Of a stretch of 64,000 bases of DNA, positions 16,702-25,640 are shown in pieces (position 1 is the stretch's first letter; the number at the start of each line of letters is the position of its first letter). Position numbers and translations under genes: made by a program. The notes under the pieces were generated by a model, which saw nothing but the letters and a program-made list of their open reading frames with translations, did no database searches and had not been told where the DNA came from. This stretch comes from UBA2029 sp037447125 (GTDB lineage: Bacteria; Chloroflexota; Anaerolineae; Aggregatilineales; Aggregatilineaceae). Where the stretch lies: the NCBI GenBank assembly GCA_037447125.1, contig JBBIHG010000001.1, forward strand, positions 1 through 64,000. Direction: 5' to 3'.

Positions 16702-18567
16702 CTATTCAGATGGCAGCCAGACGAACGTCGCCAGCGTGAAGGAATCGCCGAGGGGGGTGCCTGCCGCGTTGTAGACGGGCAGGCGCTCGCCTGTCAGCGG
16801 GTCGTACAGCCCAACCGCGATGGTGTACGCGCCCGCGGCCAGGCGCACATCCGGCGTGCCCAGCAGGTGATACGGGTCGCGGTAGAGCGTCCCTACCTCC
16901 CAGGCGAGGGTGCTGGCGAAGCCATCCAGCGGACGATGGTCGTCCTGGTCCCACAGCGGGCTACCCGTCGCCGGATCAGGCGCGCCGATCAAATGGATGA
17001 ATACGGTGTAATCTACAGTGGCCTGGGCGAGAGGCTCCCAATAGAGGAGGACAGTCAGGGCCTGCGAGGCGGAGTCCGGGCCTTGCAGAGTGTGCCCGAC
17101 TAGGCGGGCAACGTCCCCGAAACGCACGTCGTGCGCCACGGCGATCTCCGCCTGGCGGGGCACCCAACGGCGAAACTGCATGACGTCGAACCCCGCGGGC
17201 GCGTCATAGCTGATCTGCTGCATGGTGTCGGCGAGGAAGGTTTCGGCCTCTGGTGAGCGTCCCACAAGCCAGATGCCCCGGTAGAAGTTGACCAGAGGGC
17301 GAAGCTGGGCGGCGACCGGCGCCTCAGGGACCAGGCTCGTCTCATCCGCCGGGCCGGGGTAGTAGTAGCCGAAGGCGGGGTCGGGCACGGTCTGCAAGAC
17401 CAGGTCTCCGGGCGCAGCGCGTCCTTCCAGGTAGGCGGTCAGCCCGCGCCAGTCGGGCGCTTTGGGCGATTCCCCGTGATAGTAACGGGCCAGATCGGAT
17501 ACGCCCAGCGCCGGGATCGTCAGAAGGAGGATCAGCGCTGCCCGCGCCACATGCCGGGGGAACACTGGATGGCCCGGACGGTACGCGGTGAGTGCGTGCG
17601 CTGAGAGGAGGATGAGGGCCGGGACGGTAGCGATCAGGTAGCGCGGATCGAAGACGCTCATGCGCGTTGCGGCGATCAGCAGCAGCACGGCAGGGAGCAT
17701 GATCCACACAGACAGCCAGGTGCCGAGTCGCCGCTGATCTCCAGCCAGCCAGGGCAGCGCGAGGGCGGCGATCCAGGCGATGGGCAGCAGGACCGCCCAG
17801 GGCGATGCAAGCTCGCGCCCGGTGAGCAGGACGGGCAGGAACGAGGTCAGCAGGCGGGCGGGATCGGCATCGGACGTGGCGCCCTGGTAGTCGCTGCGAG
17901 CCAGAAGCGCGGCCTGGACAGCCCAGGGCAGCAGCAGCGCACCCAGGACGAGCCAGATGCGCAGCGCGGCCCGCAGCACTGGGCGCGAGCGCCGCCGCAC
18001 GATCAGGTAGGCGGCCTGCACGGGGAGCAGGAACGCTTCCAGGAAGAAGACATACAGAACAACGGCCTCGGCGATGAGGTAGAGCGTCCAATCGCGGCGG
18101 CGGTTGCGGGCGACGGCGCGCAGGAACAGCAGCATAGCCAGGCTGCTGGTGCCGAACCACAGGGCGTAGTTGCGCGCGTCCTGGGCGTGCCAGATCAGGT
18201 AAGGGTGAAGGGTCGCCAAAACAAGCGCGATCAGCGCCGCGCGGGGACTGCGTAGCAGATGGCGGGCGAGAGCTGCTGTCGCGGCCACGCCGAGCCATCC
18301 CCCCAGCAGGGACAGGGTGCGCATGGCGAATTCGCTGCCGCCCGCGGCGGATTTCCAGGCCCAGAAGCTGAAGAACGTTCCGAGCGGATGCGGCTCCCAC
18401 TGCGCGAGGTCGCGCAGGACGGCCCCTGGCGCGTCCGCCCAGTAGCGCACAGCGAAGGCCTCGTCGCCGCGCAGCGGCACGTCGCCGAGTTGAACGAGGC
18501 GCAGCAGAAAGGCAGCGGCCAGCAGCGCGGTCAGTGTGGCGAGCGAGTGGGCGCGCATGCGCTTCAT
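16702..18567 (-). CDS. Membrane glycosyltransferase, GT39/ArnT-like (GT-C fold)
   Basis: A 621-residue integral membrane protein with roughly ten or more hydrophobic helices in residues 8-400, followed by a soluble C-terminal domain of about 200 residues. The first external loop, PLRGDEAFAVRYW, has the Asp-Glu pair used by GT-C enzymes of the dolichyl-phosphate-mannose/ArnT type, and HPLGTFFSFWAW follows. It should transfer a sugar from a polyprenyl-phosphate donor to an extracytoplasmic acceptor. The C-terminal beta-rich region (QALTVLLYWEPLA, AYTIAVGLYDPLTG) resembles glycan-binding modules found on related proteins. The ATG at 18567 is used; another ATG is three codons inside. Confidence 0.82.
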   Translation of the reverse strand: MKRMRAHSLATLTALLAAAFLLRLVQLGDVPLRGDEAFAVRYWADAPGAVLRDLAQWEPHPLGTFFSFWAWKSAAGGSEFAMRTLSLLGGWLGVAATAALARHLLRSPRAALIALVLATLHPYLIWHAQDARNYALWFGTSSLAMLLFLRAVARNRRRDWTLYLIAEAVVLYVFFLEAFLLPVQAAYLIVRRRSRPVLRAALRIWLVLGALLLPWAVQAALLARSDYQGATSDADPARLLTSFLPVLLTGRELASPWAVLLPIAWIAALALPWLAGDQRRLGTWLSVWIMLPAVLLLIAATRMSVFDPRYLIATVPALILLSAHALTAYRPGHPVFPRHVARAALILLLTIPALGVSDLARYYHGESPKAPDWRGLTAYLEGRAAPGDLVLQTVPDPAFGYYYPGPADETSLVPEAPVAAQLRPLVNFYRGIWLVGRSPEAETFLADTMQQISYDAPAGFDVMQFRRWVPRQAEIAVAHDVRFGDVARLVGHTLQGPDSASQALTVLLYWEPLAQATVDYTVFIHLIGAPDPATGSPLWDQDDHRPLDGFASTLAWEVGTLYRDPYHLLGTPDVRLAAGAYTIAVGLYDPLTGERLPVYNAAGTPLGDSFTLATFVWLPSE

Positions 18568-18597
18568 GGGGGCCGCCTCAGCGGAGTTCTGTCGTCC

Positions 18598-19671
18598 TCA
18601 ACTACCGCGCCGCGCTTTGATCCAGGCCACATCCTTCTTGCTCAGCCCGTACCAGGTTTCCTTCTGGCGCTTGCGGTCATACTTGCGCTGGAGGGCATCG
18701 CGCACAGCGTAGGGGTCGCCTGTTTCGAAGGCGTGCACCAGCTCCACTGGCCCGCCCGCGTTAGCTTCCAGGGCGACAAGAGCCTCCTCCACGGAGTTGG
18801 ATGTCGCGCCGAAGTGGTAGAGTTGCCCGGCCTGGGCCAGGAAGACGGTGCCACGCACGACCTGCTCGGCGGGCTTGGTCTCCAGGTCCGCTGGCAGATC
18901 CTCGTCGGCGTAGTCCAGTGCTTCGCCGGTTAGCTCGGCGATCTCCTGGCGGGTCATCAAGCCGTACATGCGATCGATAGCGTCGAGGTGCTCGGGGAGC
19001 AGGGTACCGGCGATGGCACCTGGTTGGTCGCGCAGGAACTGGCGCAATGAGGGCTTCTTCTTCGGGTCGGCATAGAGCACCGGGTAGAGAGGGTCTTCGC
19101 ACTCAAAAGTGGCGGCGGGATGAGTGAGCACGACGAGCGGCTGCACCGCGATCTCGGCGTCGGGCGCGATCTTGTTGACGAGGCGCTGGACCTGCTGGGC
19201 GTGCAGCGCGGCATCGTTGAACGGGTTGCCGATCAGGTCCTGGCGCAGATAGCCGTTCAGCTTGCGCAGAAATCCCTCATCGCCATGCCAGCGCTTACCC
19301 ACCACGCGGTAAGATTTGTTCTGCCAGACGACGGTGAGGGTGAAGACCCCTTCGGGGCCGACCAGGACGTGAGGGGCAGGGAGCAGATGGTGAAAAATCG
19401 TATATTGCGGCCCTATGCCCTTCAGCCCATGGTCGAGCATATCCAGCGGACGCGGCTCGCGAACCCATACGTTGGCCATACGCACTGAGGTCAGGGTGAG
19501 CAGGAGCAGGATGGGCAGGATGAAGCAGCTTAGCTGGCTTGCTTCCGACGCCGGATCGGCTGTCCAGGTGAAGAAGAAGCCGAAGGCCATGCCGCCTAAG
19601 CTGATGAAGAACAGCAGATGGGATATCTTGCGGTTGCGGTTGATCTGCGCTTCGTTGATGACCACGCGCAT
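18598..19671 (-). CDS. Membrane protein with NERD-like domain
   Basis: A 357-residue protein with two membrane helices near the N-terminus (about 16-37 and 49-68), then a soluble region. The segment LLPAPHVLVGPEGVFTLTVVWQNKSYRVVGKRW (seen in pieces) follows the outline of NERD nuclease-related domains. The acidic and ExK-type catalytic residues are not obvious, so it may be an inactive binding version. The C-terminal part is charged and helical (LQRKYDRKRQKETWYGL). The ATG at 19671 gives the first helix a short basic leader (NRNRK). It is transcribed divergently from the LysM pair, possibly from TGTTACCAT on the minus strand at 19719-19727. Confidence 0.6.
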   Translation of the reverse strand: MRVVINEAQINRNRKISHLLFFISLGGMAFGFFFTWTADPASEASQLSCFILPILLLLTLTSVRMANVWVREPRPLDMLDHGLKGIGPQYTIFHHLLPAPHVLVGPEGVFTLTVVWQNKSYRVVGKRWHGDEGFLRKLNGYLRQDLIGNPFNDAALHAQQVQRLVNKIAPDAEIAVQPLVVLTHPAATFECEDPLYPVLYADPKKKPSLRQFLRDQPGAIAGTLLPEHLDAIDRMYGLMTRQEIAELTGEALDYADEDLPADLETKPAEQVVRGTVFLAQAGQLYHFGATSNSVEEALVALEANAGGPVELVHAFETGDPYAVRDALQRKYDRKRQKETWYGLSKKDVAWIKARRGS

Positions 19672-19865
19672 CGTCGGGGGACCTTTCTGTGGGCGGGTTG
19701 GTGTGTCTGCCAGGGTGAATGGTAACACAAAAAGCGGCCAATGCGAGAAAAGTCACACCCGGCGAGCAGGGGCGACCAGGCGAAGCCCCTGGCTGCTTGT
19801 GCAATCCGCTGCAAGGGCACGATGTGTTCCGACCCACCGGGGGGAGTGGTCAAGCGGGTCGTGCC

Positions 19866-19874
19866 TGGTATAAT
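19866..19874 (+). promoter_or_regulatory. Extended -10 promoter of the LysM pair
   Basis: TGGTATAAT is a perfect extended -10 element 90 bp upstream of the ATG at 19964. Confidence 0.55.
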
Positions 19875-19963
19875 CCCGCTGGCCGGGCGCGGTGGTTATA
19901 GCGTGCCTCGGCCTGACGATCTGCGGACTGTGTGACGAGGGGGATAGCACCTCTGGCCGGCCT

Positions 19964-21355
19964 ATGCCTGTAGCAGCGCCATCACAGAAATGCTCTCTTT
20001 GCGGGGCGATCCAGCCCATCTCGGCGCCGACCTGCGCGATCTGTGGCGCTGCGCTGGCGGGCGAGCCGCTGACGGTAGCTGTCCCGGAGGAGAAACCCGC
20101 GCCGCGCAGGGAGCGGGTGTCGCTTTATGACCCGGCTGTGGGCGATGACGACCTGTACGCGGGTACCTTGAGCGGGCGCATGTGGCGTCTGGCCGTGGTC
20201 GTGATGGTGATCGTGGCGTTGCTGTTGGGCATGGGGTTTGGCCTGGCCGTCGTTCGCTGGGTGACTGACAGGGGCGAAGGCAATGCAGGTCCGCGCACAG
20301 AGGGCATCGCCGCGCCGACGGCGCCGCCCACGTCCACACCGCGCGCGGCGCTATCCACGCCGACGCTGACGCCCACTCGCGATGTGATGCTGTCCCTGCC
20401 GACGGTGACGCCCTTGCCACCGACAGCCACACCGACGCCGACCGTCACGCCATGTTATCAAACGGCGCAGCAGAACGACACGGTGCTGGGCATGGCCTAC
20501 CGCTGTGGGCATCGCGAGCTGGCTATCGTGGACCTGATCCTTGAGATCAACGGCATGAAGAATCCGCAGGAGCTACAGCTCGGCCAGACGTTGGAGATTC
20601 CCTGGCCCACGCCGACGCCAGTGCCAGGGCAGGAACTGACGCTCACGGCGGAGGGCGTCGCACCAGCCGGGGATAGCGCGGAGGCGACGCCGACGCTGCG
20701 CGTCAATGTCTTCGGCACACCCGACGCGCTGGCCAAGTACGAGAATATCGAGCCGACCCTACGTCCGGGCCAGGCCTGGCACGTGGTGTCGCTTGGCGAG
20801 ACGATCCTGAGCATCGCCTTCACCTACGACACGACCATCGAGACGCTGTCGCAGATCAACCCTGAGATCCCATTTTTGCAGTGCGACTATGGCGATCCAT
20901 CGGGCGGGCCGAACTGCTCGGTCATGCTGTACGAGGGGCAGCGCGTGCGCGTGCCCGTGCCGCTGCCCACGCCGACGCTCAGCCCCACACCAAGCGGCCC
21001 GCTGACGCCTACGCCAACCCCAACCCCGACGTTCAATGCGCCGTTCGCGCTGGGTCCGGAGGACGGCGCCCGCTTCGCCGCAGACCAGATCGTCACGCTG
21101 CGCTGGGGCAGTACTGGCACGCTTGGCGCGCAGGAACGGTACGTCGTGCGCGTCCGCGACCTGAACACGGGGCAGGAGTACACAGCCGCCGTGGCTGAGC
21201 TGAGCTACATTCTGCCAGGAGGCTGGCAGCCCCGCGACCGCAACCGTCACACCTTCGAATGGCAGATTGCCGTCGGCGTAATTGACGAAAGGGGGGCGGT
21301 CGTGACGGAGCGCAACATTACCGCTCCGCGCCGCTTCACCTGGGAGAGCCGGTGA
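19964..21355 (+). CDS. Zinc-ribbon transmembrane protein with two extracellular LysM-like domains
   Basis: A 463-residue protein. The N-terminal cytoplasmic zinc ribbon has CSLCG at about 11-15 and CAICG 14 residues later. One membrane helix follows (about 75-98: VVVMVIVALLLGMGFGLAVV), then a Thr/Pro-rich stalk. The first LysM-like motif (CYQTAQQNDTVLGMAYRCG ... LEIPWP) has cysteines. The second (WHVVSLGETILSIAF) has a cysteine-bearing insertion before RVRVPVP. The last part is a fibronectin-like domain ending APRRFTW. The ATG at 19964 keeps the zinc ribbon at the N-terminus; an upstream in-frame start at 19892 adds 24 residues with no features. The next gene is a paralog with a lipoprotein anchor. 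Confidence 0.75.
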   Translation: MPVAAPSQKCSLCGAIQPISAPTCAICGAALAGEPLTVAVPEEKPAPRRERVSLYDPAVGDDDLYAGTLSGRMWRLAVVVMVIVALLLGMGFGLAVVRWVTDRGEGNAGPRTEGIAAPTAPPTSTPRAALSTPTLTPTRDVMLSLPTVTPLPPTATPTPTVTPCYQTAQQNDTVLGMAYRCGHRELAIVDLILEINGMKNPQELQLGQTLEIPWPTPTPVPGQELTLTAEGVAPAGDSAEATPTLRVNVFGTPDALAKYENIEPTLRPGQAWHVVSLGETILSIAFTYDTTIETLSQINPEIPFLQCDYGDPSGGPNCSVMLYEGQRVRVPVPLPTPTLSPTPSGPLTPTPTPTPTFNAPFALGPEDGARFAADQIVTLRWGSTGTLGAQERYVVRVRDLNTGQEYTAAVAELSYILPGGWQPRDRNRHTFEWQIAVGVIDERGAVVTERNITAPRRFTWESR

Positions 21356-21404
21356 GCACACACAAACCGAGGGGGGATGAGCCAACTGTGGAAGGATGGC
21401 ACCC

Positions 21405-22523
21405 ATGACTCAACGTGCGCGGCTGATCACATCCCTGGGCGTTGTGTGCGCCCTGGCGCTGGCTGCTTGTGGGGGCAGCGACAGGAGCGCGGTGCCCAGT
21501 CTTACCCCTGCCGAGTCGTCGCCGTCCGGCATAGAGATTGCCCAGGCGGCACCCACCCAGACTCCGGGCGGCCCGACTATTACCCCCTCGCGGACGCTGC
21601 CGCCGACGATCACGCCGACGAACAGCCCGCCGCCTCCCCCGCCCACGGCGACGCCCACGCCGACGGCGACGCCCGGGCCGTATGAGCATGTGATCCGCAG
21701 CGGCGACACCTGCCTGGGCATTGCGTATCGGTATGGGCACGTGCATCCAGACGTAAAAACGGCCATCGAGCTGCTTAACGGGATGGCTGACTGCTCGATT
21801 CTGCCGGGGCCGGGCAGCACGATCCTGGTCCCGCGCCCCTCGGCCACGCCGACGGCGATCGGGGCCGACCTGACGCAAACCGCCGTGGCGACCAGCGCCC
21901 CACCCAGAGTGACACTGGATGCCGGGCCGAGCTTCGCTCTCAAGACGTATGTGGTGCAGGCGGGGGATACACTGAGCAGCATTTCCATCATCCATGAAAG
22001 CTCGCTGCGCCAGATCTGTGAGCTGAACCCGCTGCCTGGCGGCATTGACTGCCGGGCGTGTACATGGGAATCGCCGAACTGCTGCTGCTTACGCCCGGTG
22101 GTGCTGACGGTTGGTCAGCAGATCAACGTCCCTGCGCCCACTCCCACCCCTACTTACACCCCCACCTTTACTGGTAGCGAGACGCCCACGGCCACGCCCA
22201 CCTACCGCGCGCCACTGCCCGTCGCGCCAGGCGAAGAGGCCAGTGTGTCAGGAGCAGTGCGCCTGATGTGGGTGGCGGTGGGTACGCTCCGCGCGGAGGA
22301 CACGTACCTGGTGACAGTTCGCGACGAGACCACAGGAGCGGTCTTCGCCGGGACGACGCGCCAGTTGTCGCTCGACCTGCCCACGAGCTATCTGCCTCCC
22401 GATGGGCAGCCGCACGTGTTCGCCTGGCAGGTCTCGGTGGTACGCCTGGGCGCAGACGGCCTGTACTACCCGCTGGGGGCCGCAGTGGCGGAGCGCCGCT
22501 TCACCTGGACGGGCTGGGAGTAG
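21405..22523 (+). CDS. LysM-domain lipoprotein, paralog of the upstream gene
   Basis: A 372-residue exported lipoprotein. The signal ends in the lipobox LAAC (residues about 20-23). A Thr/Pro-rich linker leads to two LysM-like motifs (HVIRSGDTCLGIAYRYG and YVVQAGDTLSSISIIHE), the second with a Cys-rich insertion (CRACTW ... NCCC). A C-terminal domain ends ERRFTW and aligns with that of the upstream protein. The ATG at 21405 is chosen because GGAAGG lies 9 nt before it; the ATG at 21396 would touch the ribosome site. It follows the upstream gene by 49 bp. The two genes look like a tandem duplication that diverged in membrane anchoring. Confidence 0.78.
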   Translation: MTQRARLITSLGVVCALALAACGGSDRSAVPSLTPAESSPSGIEIAQAAPTQTPGGPTITPSRTLPPTITPTNSPPPPPPTATPTPTATPGPYEHVIRSGDTCLGIAYRYGHVHPDVKTAIELLNGMADCSILPGPGSTILVPRPSATPTAIGADLTQTAVATSAPPRVTLDAGPSFALKTYVVQAGDTLSSISIIHESSLRQICELNPLPGGIDCRACTWESPNCCCLRPVVLTVGQQINVPAPTPTPTYTPTFTGSETPTATPTYRAPLPVAPGEEASVSGAVRLMWVAVGTLRAEDTYLVTVRDETTGAVFAGTTRQLSLDLPTSYLPPDGQPHVFAWQVSVVRLGADGLYYPLGAAVAERRFTWTGWE

Positions 22524-22562
22524 GGCGGCCATACGGGTGCTTTGTGTGGTGAGGAGATACTG

Positions 22563-23519
22563 ATGGCGGACACGATCAAGGCGGTGGTGTTCGAGGGCGG
22601 GCTCCAGGTCATTGAGCGCGACGCGCCTGTCCCTGAACCGGGCGAGGCGCTGATCCGGCTGCGGCTAGCCGGCATCTGCAACACAGACATGGAACTGGTG
22701 CGCGGCTACCAGGGGTTCAGCGGCACGCTGGGGCATGAGTTTGTGGGCGATGTGGTCGCCGGGCCGCGAGAATGGCTGAGCGCGCGCGTCGTGGGCGAGA
22801 TCAACGTGGCGTGCGGCGCGTGCGACTGGTGCAGGCGCGGTGTGCCCACGCACTGCCGGAACCGGCGCGTCCTGGGTATCGCCGACTACGATGGGACGTT
22901 TGCCGAACTGTTCCGGCTGCCGGTTGCCAACCTGCGCCGGGTTCCTGACAGCGTTGCCGACGAAGAAGCGGTGTTCACCGAGCCGCTGGCGGCGGCCTGT
23001 CAGGTGCTGGATAGCGCGCACGTCCGGCCCAGCGAGCGCGTGGTGCTCTTGGGCGCGGGCAAGCTGGGACTGCTCACGGCGCAGGTGTTGGGGCTGGTGG
23101 GCTGCGATCTGGCAGTGGTCGTGCGTCATGAGCGCCAGGCGCGGATGCTCGCCGGGTGGGGCTTGCGGCCCGCCCGCCGCGACGATCTGCCGGACGGGGA
23201 AGCGGACGCGGTTGTGGACTGCACCGGGACGCCGGAAGGATTGCGCGAGGCGCTGCGGCTGGTGCGCTCGCGGGGGACCATCGTCCTCAAGAGCACTTAC
23301 GCCGGCCCGGCGGGGATTGACCTCGCCCCCCTGGTCGTCAACGAAGTCAGAGTGGTGGGCAGCCGCTGTGGGCCGTTCGACGCCGCACTTCGTCTGCTGG
23401 AGCATAGGCTGGTGGATGTGCTGCCGCTCATCGAGGCGCGCTATCCGCTGGTCGAAGCTGCCGAAGCGTTTGCTCGTGCGGATCAGCCCGGCGTGCTCAA
23501 GGTGCTGCTGGCGCCTTAG
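22563..23519 (+). CDS. Zinc-dependent medium-chain alcohol dehydrogenase
   Basis: A 318-residue MDR-family oxidoreductase. Catalytic-zinc residues are suggested by CNTD near the start and GHEFVGDVV; the structural zinc site reads CGACDWCRRGVPTHC. The coenzyme-binding loop GAGKLGLLTAQVLG follows. The substrate is unknown; it resembles threonine/sorbitol-dehydrogenase-like proteins. GAGGAGATA precedes the ATG at 22563. It lies 39 bp after the LysM lipoprotein gene and may be co-transcribed, though no functional link is evident. It ends 7 bp from the converging histidine kinase gene. Confidence 0.87.
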   Translation: MADTIKAVVFEGGLQVIERDAPVPEPGEALIRLRLAGICNTDMELVRGYQGFSGTLGHEFVGDVVAGPREWLSARVVGEINVACGACDWCRRGVPTHCRNRRVLGIADYDGTFAELFRLPVANLRRVPDSVADEEAVFTEPLAAACQVLDSAHVRPSERVVLLGAGKLGLLTAQVLGLVGCDLAVVVRHERQARMLAGWGLRPARRDDLPDGEADAVVDCTGTPEGLREALRLVRSRGTIVLKSTYAGPAGIDLAPLVVNEVRVVGSRCGPFDAALRLLEHRLVDVLPLIEARYPLVEAAEAFARADQPGVLKVLLAP

Positions 23520-23526
23520 ATTGGCT

Positions 23527-24792
23527 TCATGACGAGGGAGCAGCCAGGGGCAGGGTGAAGTAGAACGTGGTGCCCACGCCGGGTGTGCTCTCAAACCACA
23601 GGGCACAGCCGTGCGCCTCGACGATGCGTTGGGCGATGGACAGGCCGAGTCCCGTGCCGGACACCTCTCCGCTGACCGCGGATGCCCGGAAGAACTTGTC
23701 GAAGATGTGCGGCTGATCCTCGGCGCTGATGCCGGGGCCGCTGTCTGTCACGCTGACCACGATCTGCTCCCCTGACTGAGTGGCATTTGCCTGGGCCGCT
23801 CGCGCAACATCCAGCCCGACGGTGATGGTCCCTCCCTCAAGATTGTACTTGACAGCGTTGGTGAGCAGGTTGAGCAGCACCTGCTTGATGAGGGTGCGGT
23901 CGGCGAGCGCCACGACGGTGCCGGGCCGGATGGTAACACCGATGCCACGCTCGTCCGCTTTGGGGGCGATGAGACTCGCGCACTCCTGCAAGAGCACGCG
24001 CACGTCGAAAGGGGCGATCTCCAGGCGGGTGCGTCCCGATTCCAGACGGGCCAGGTCCAGGAAGTCGGTGGTCAGGGCGATCAGACGCCCGGTCTCCGCT
24101 TGCATTGTGCTGACGATCTCCTGATGGGTGTCAGCGGGCAGCGCAGGGCGTGCCAGCAGCGCCGCGCTGGCGCGCAGGGCGGCGAGCGGGGTGCGCAGCT
24201 CGTGGACCATCTCAGCGATGAAATCGCTCTGCTGGAACAGACGCGCGTTCTGCACGGCGATGGCGGCCTGGTCGGCGAGCGCGGCCAGGATGTCGCGGTC
24301 GTCGTTGGACCAGGGCCGGTCGTCGCGCTTGTTGATCGCTTCCAGCACGCCGATGGGCTGGTTGTGCAGGTTCATGGGCACAGCGAGCAGGTTGCGCGTG
24401 CTGAAGCGGATGGTCTTGTCCACACGGGGAAACCAGCGCGCATCGCTCTTGGCATCGCGGACAAGTACCGGCTCGCCGTGCGTGGCGACCCAGCCGGCCA
24501 GGCTGCCCTGCATAGGCACGGGGATCGCTTCCATCTCGGCGCGCGAGAGGTTGCTGGCCGCCTCAAAGCGCAGCTCGCCGGTTGCCGGGTCAATGAGGAG
24601 GATGGACGCTTCTTCGGTGTCGGTCAGCTCGCGGGCGGCGTCAATGATGCGGCGCAGCAGCGCGCCCAGGTCCAGCGTTGAGTTAAGCTGGCGGCTGGTC
24701 TCCATCAGACGTTCGTAGCGCCGCTGAAGTTGCTCATAGGCAGCACGGCTGACGGTGTCGCCCAGAGGGCTTGGTGAAGCGCCTGGCTCCAT
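23527..24792 (-). CDS. GAF-domain sensor histidine kinase, soluble
   Basis: A 421-residue cytoplasmic kinase with no membrane helix. A short helical leader precedes a GAF domain (about 40-185: LTDTEEASILLIDPATGELR ... NLLAVPMN). HisKA follows with phospho-acceptor His198 in MVHELRTPLAAL. The HATPase boxes are NLLTNAVKYN, VTDSGPGI and GTGLGLSIA. The ATG at 24792 is used because the gene begins 2 bp after the sirtuin stop (24794). With the upstream sirtuin and response regulator-ParA fusion it forms a minus-strand operon, so the fusion protein is a natural candidate partner. Confidence 0.88.
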   Translation of the reverse strand: MEPGASPSPLGDTVSRAAYEQLQRRYERLMETSRQLNSTLDLGALLRRIIDAARELTDTEEASILLIDPATGELRFEAASNLSRAEMEAIPVPMQGSLAGWVATHGEPVLVRDAKSDARWFPRVDKTIRFSTRNLLAVPMNLHNQPIGVLEAINKRDDRPWSNDDRDILAALADQAAIAVQNARLFQQSDFIAEMVHELRTPLAALRASAALLARPALPADTHQEIVSTMQAETGRLIALTTDFLDLARLESGRTRLEIAPFDVRVLLQECASLIAPKADERGIGVTIRPGTVVALADRTLIKQVLLNLLTNAVKYNLEGGTITVGLDVARAAQANATQSGEQIVVSVTDSGPGISAEDQPHIFDKFFRASAVSGEVSGTGLGLSIAQRIVEAHGCALWFESTPGVGTTFYFTLPLAAPSS

Positions 24793-24793
24793 G

Positions 24794-25555
24794 CTAGACC
24801 TTGTTCTCCAGAGCAACGGCGAGCAGGGGCAGCGCGTCCAGAACGTCCGCGCGAATCACCACATCGGCCAGCGAATCGAGCGCCGTCTCGCCCAGGTTGA
24901 TGACCACGAGCGCAGCCCCCGTGCGATGGGCCAGCATGGGCAACTCGCCAGCGGGATAGGCTTCCAGCGAGGAGCCGATCACCAGCAGGACATCGCAGCG
25001 GCGCGTTTCGCGGCGGGCCGCGCTCAGAACGTGCATCGGGAGCTGCTCGCCGAACAGAATCACGTTGGGCTTGAGCACATGGCCGCAGTGGGCGCAGTGT
25101 GGGATGAGACCTGAGGTGATGAAGGCGTCAATGTGCGGCCCGGCGGGGAACTCGGCGAAGCAGTGGATGCAGGTCAGCGCGCGCAGATGGCCATGCAACT
25201 CATACACGGTGCTGGAGCCGGCGCGCTCGTGCAACATGTCAATGTTTTGGGTAATGACGCTCTTGAGGTGCCCCGCCTGTTCCATGCGAGCCAGGGCCAG
25301 GTGCGCCGCGTTCGGGGTGGCGTCCAGGATGGCGCACGCCAGCGGGCGAATCCAGGTGTAGAAACGCTCTGGATGGCGGCGGAGCCCGTCGAGACTGGCG
25401 ACATTGGCCGGATCCGCCTGCGCCCACAGACCGGAGCGGGGACTGCGGAAGTCGGGGATGCCAGAGTGGGTGCTGATGCCTGCGCCGGTGAGGGCGACGA
25501 GATAGCGCGCGCGGCACACAAGTTGCGTGGCGGCTTCAAGCGGGCTAGAAGTCAT
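24794..25555 (-). CDS. Sirtuin, NAD-dependent protein deacylase
   Basis: A 253-residue SIR2-family enzyme removing acyl groups from lysine with NAD. Visible are GAGIS (24-28), SGIPDFRS, TQNID (102-106), the catalytic His121 in ELHGH, the zinc cysteines C129/C132 and C154/C157, and GSSLEAYPAG. The ATG at 25555 begins four residues before the conserved core; the much longer frame upstream is the antisense shadow of the neighbour. It sits between a response regulator-ParA fusion and a histidine kinase in one operon, hinting that acylation state and this signalling unit are linked. Confidence 0.9.
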   Translation of the reverse strand: MTSSPLEAATQLVCRARYLVALTGAGISTHSGIPDFRSPRSGLWAQADPANVASLDGLRRHPERFYTWIRPLACAILDATPNAAHLALARMEQAGHLKSVITQNIDMLHERAGSSTVYELHGHLRALTCIHCFAEFPAGPHIDAFITSGLIPHCAHCGHVLKPNVILFGEQLPMHVLSAARRETRRCDVLLVIGSSLEAYPAGELPMLAHRTGAALVVINLGETALDSLADVVIRADVLDALPLLAVALENKV

Positions 25556-25640
25556 GCCTCGCTCCGTTATCAACACGCGCCGGCCGGCGCGGCCGGCAGA
25601 GACCACGGGGAAACTGGGAATCGCGGAGCGGTGAGGCCAG

